Assembly: GCF_000002865.3 (NCBI RefSeq)
Contig: NW_001865045.1
Location: 427,545 to 491,544, forward strand
From: Monosiga brevicollis MX1
Lineage: Eukaryota > Opisthokonta > Choanoflagellata > Craspedida > Salpingoecidae
Direction: 5' to 3'
Length of the DNA stretch: 64,000 nucleotides
Position numbers and translations under genes: made by a program. Positions 61,201-64,000 of the stretch are shown piece by piece. Each line of letters begins with the position of its first letter. Position 1 is the first letter of the stretch. The notes below the pieces were generated by a model, which was not told the DNA's origin, did not search any database, and worked only from the letters and a program-made list of their open reading frames with translations.

Positions 61201-64000
61201 TCAAAGTGCAGTTTGGAGGCTTCTGTGAGCGCGATGTACCATATTTCGTGCCACAGAGCTGAGCAACGCACGAGCTCATCGCACAGCTGTTTCCATCACC
61301 GTTTAGCCAGCACGTGTGAGCCTAGGCCACAGGTTTGCACGCCAGCGCGCGGGCTACACAAGGCAGATAACAAAGTAGAACAAGAACGACAAAAAGGGCC
61401 TTCAGGTAAGCTTCGCGCACCATGAGGGTGTCTTCGACGAGCTTGCCATGTCGAGAACGCAGTTTTTCACGCAGGACCCAGGCATCTCGGGCCCGCAAGC
61501 CCTTGCTTCGCATGGACACATGTAGCGGGATCAGGAGCGCATGCGGGTATCGCTCGCCAATGTCAAAGAGCCAGTTTAAGGTTGCCTTAAAGGAGAAGTA
61601 GTCCATTTGCAACGAACGCATGAATGCAAAATCTGCGCATGTATTGGCAGCACCTCTCGGGGCGTGTTTCTTACCTTGCGCACGTCTGTGTAGCGATGGT
61701 CAATGCGGGTGACCAGCTGAGGGATCAATTGGACCCACACAGCGTCAACAACGCCAGCACGGCCCTCTGCCACAGCTTGGCTCACCTATGTAAAAAGAGA
61801 GGAAAAAAAAAAAAGGAAGAAGAAAAAAAGAAAAAGAAAAACAATTGGACGCCATGCCAAACAAGTGAGATACAAGCAAGGCCAGAAAGAAAGATAGGGC
61901 CGAAACAAATCACAGCCAAACAGACGAGATTTGCGTCCGGACCTGAGGACGATGCCCGTGATTGAACCAGATGTTCAAAACGCGCAAACCATCTTGGAGC
62001 GATTGCGCTGGAGGATACAGGCTAGTTGGCGGCGATATGTCAAGCAGAGTATTGAATGAGCCTTTCGGCCATTCTGAATGGTCAAGGGCGTGTGATGCAT
62101 ATCTTCAACGTGTGGTATATTTTACCTGATGGTTTTGAAGAAGCCTGTCAAGGCAGCGGTGGCATGGTCATTCACGGCAGGGTTGGTGTTTGATTCCACG
62201 TCTGCCGAGCTGCGTCGTGTTGCCGCCAAGGATGCACGGTTGCTGCCAGACTGCGAGCGAACTTGCTGAGTCGACAGTTCTAGAGATGGCCAGCAGTGAG
62301 TTTTGGCAAGCCAGGAATTAAGAAGGGTTGATTCGTAGCGCAGCCGTACCAAGAGCACGATAGTGGGCCATGGCATAGTGGTGCCAGGCATCAGGCCAAT
62401 TTGGAGCCTCAGAGCATGCTCGGTGAAACCATTTGGCTGCTGCCAAAAGCTCCGGCTCTACTCAAAAGAAATGTGCAGTAAGTGAGGGAGTGAGAGTGCT
62501 TGGTAATTGCAACACGGTGGTGGTCTTGAGCTGAAACACGAACAGATGAGCGGCAGCACACCTGCAGCCTCAATGGTCAAGTCTCGGCGGTTGTCCAAGC
62601 TCCAAATACCACACTGCAGGGCGATTTTGCTGCGCAAACGCCGTGTGCCCGAGTTGTGCTTTCGTGTCGTGTCATACAACAAGTGCAAACGTCGGATGAC
62701 ATTGTCAAGCTCAACCGAACTCGATAGAAGATACAAATGCTTGAGGGCAGCAAAAGCAATTGCAGGCTCCTGCAGAGGCACGCTGTTGGGGATCAAGGAC
62801 GAGATGTCGCGTTGCTAGAGGTGACATAGGCATGTGGTGCATGAGACGACGCACATATTGATTGAGCAGAGCTGCCCTTGCTGCCGAGCATGTGCACGCC
62901 AGATAGGACTCACCAAAAGGCGGCTCAGGAGCGAGGCTGCAGCTGAGGTCTTGCCCTCAGTATGACAGATATCTACGTAGTCAAGAACGGCATTCACATG
63001 CTGCTCATCGCTAAGCACAAGAAACCGGGCTGGAAGGACCTGTGTGTTTTGTGGCACAGTGGGGCCGCCAGCAAGCGAGTGTCAGCTTGGGTTTGATAGC
63101 ATTTTTAAAAAGCACTTTCAAAGGTGGTATGCTCAACCCTCAGGGTGCCGGTGCCAGTTTGATCTTGAAGGAGCATAGAACTACCTTGTCATATACAGCC
63201 GCTTGGCGTGGCATGTAGTGGAGACGACGGGACCAGAGCTGTTCCACGCTCGTGGTTGCATCCTTGTCCTTCAAAGCCAATAATCGTTTGCAGTGCATGA
63301 CCTCTTCCAGCTCCGACCAGCGCTGCACGTACATTGCCACAAGTGAAAAGCCGAGTTAAGCCGAGCCGAGTTAAGCCGAGTTAAGCCGAGCCGAGCCGAG
63401 CCAACAAGACAAGAAGAGCGAGGCAATAAGGCGAGTCAGGTCGCTGTGAAGTAAAGACTTTTCTCGACCCCACAACCCCTGATTTTTTTCTTCTTCGTCC
63501 TCCTTGATCCCTTCGTTTTGATTTTCTTGAAGCAGCACCCAAAATTGCTCTCTTCATTTGTCAAACAGAGCCGAAATGGCAGCAATGACAGGGCGGTGAT
63601 CAACCGTACCTGCTGTTGTACAAGGGCATCAAAGCCTTGTTCATATGAGGTAGCCAGTTCGTAGCTCAGCTCACTGATCGAGGCTAGACGCGAGTTGTCA
63701 ATGGTGACCTGGGCATCAGCAAAATTACCCCTGTCGGCAGAAATCACAGTCAGGTTGAGTTGACGCAACCTATGGTGCGTAGGGAATGACCGAACATACT
63801 CGTGGATCATGTGCACGGCACGGAAATAGGCCACGTCAGGGTGATCAAAGGCACTCTCTGGCATTCGTGTGACAGCCTTGGCCAGGGCGCTCCAATTGCG
63901 ATCGGAGACAGCCGCCGTACAAGCCATCAGTACTAGGCTCGTGGTCGTTTCCTCTGAGCAAAGTTCCAAGCGCAGGGTGGATGTCGCCTGCAAAGCTTCC
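58212..64000 (-). CDS. TOR: TOR kinase (C-terminal half; 5'-partial)
   Basis: Ser/Thr kinase of the PIKK family, catalytic subunit of TORC1/TORC2. The gene enters from the right edge with FAT-domain helical repeats (64000-61300; e.g. [17 protein letters not shown]). The FRB domain follows, with [20 protein letters not shown] (about 61250-61190) and [20 protein letters not shown] (about 60980). Then [20 protein letters not shown] (about 60740), the N-lobe Lys segment [20 protein letters not shown] (about 60300), the catalytic loop [16 protein letters not shown] (about 59430), the DFG-containing [11 protein letters not shown] (about 59350), and [13 protein letters not shown] (about 59020). A variable acidic loop precedes the FATC domain, which ends [18 protein letters not shown] at TAG 58212. 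All catalytic residues seen are intact. The 3' end converges on UFD1 with a 140-bp gap. Confidence 0.96.
63349..63403. repeat. GCCGA/GTTAA interleaved tandem repeat
   Basis: Irregular alternation of GCCGA and GTTAA pentamers (AGCCGAGTTA-type), in a TOR intron. Confidence 0.9.

Overview
The window is nuclear DNA from an intron-rich unicellular eukaryote. Genes stand close together on both strands, are cut by many short GT-AG introns (mostly about 60-200 nt), and are separated by only a few hundred bases. The gene set (HAUS4-type augmin subunit, kinesin-2, SMCR8, TOR with an FRB domain, animal-type NWD/STAND-WD40 protein, archaemetzincin, GH29 and sulfatase) and the frequent microsatellites fit a holozoan protist, most likely a choanoflagellate. 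That assignment is inference from gene content. Two runs of N (12718-12769 and 34885-34934) mark assembly gaps beside homopolymer or CA repeats.

Layout. 1-5505 (-): gamma-tubulin-complex GCP5/6-like protein, running off the left edge. 6034-8261 (-): Gly-rich KH-domain protein behind a long CT/GA tract. 8560-10822 (-): possible DONSON homologue. 11758-13365 (+): archaemetzincin. 13384-15423 (-): HAUS4-like augmin subunit, divergent from 15617-16737 (+): mitochondrial Rieske protein. 17662-19811 (-): RAD23, divergent from 20784-26051 (+): SMCR8. 26390-34602 (-): large NWD1-like STAND/WD40 protein with eroded Walker motifs and a C-terminal CaaX box. 34686-35340 (-): a very small C2H2 finger gene. 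35341-38775 is a gene-poor, purine-skewed stretch. 38776-43050: three orphan genes. 43614-46010 (-): three-exon coiled coil + PD-(D/E)xK nuclease + kinase protein of the Crinkler-like (CR-effector) kind. 46457-48349 (-): GH29 alpha-L-fucosidase lacking its central catalytic segment, head-to-head with 49373-51555 (+): a sulfatase whose signature motif is completed by an 11-nt micro-exon. 52209-56203 (-): kinesin-2, sharing a 228-bp promoter with 56432-58071 (+): UFD1. 58212-64000 (-): TOR kinase (FAT, FRB, kinase, FATC), continuing off the right edge.

How the genes relate. Three encode microtubule factors (GCP5/6-like, HAUS4, kinesin-2). Two act in ubiquitin/p97 proteolysis (RAD23, UFD1). SMCR8 and TOR belong to the nutrient/autophagy axis. 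The fucosidase/sulfatase pair suggests turnover of sulfated fucose-containing glycans. The 38.8-46 kb block is the accessory part: orphan genes beside a nuclease-kinase effector-type gene. I saw no reverse transcriptase, LTR element, transposase, rRNA, tRNA or CRISPR array. Exon edges are read by eye: those given as exact positions were checked for splice phase, the rest are approximate.
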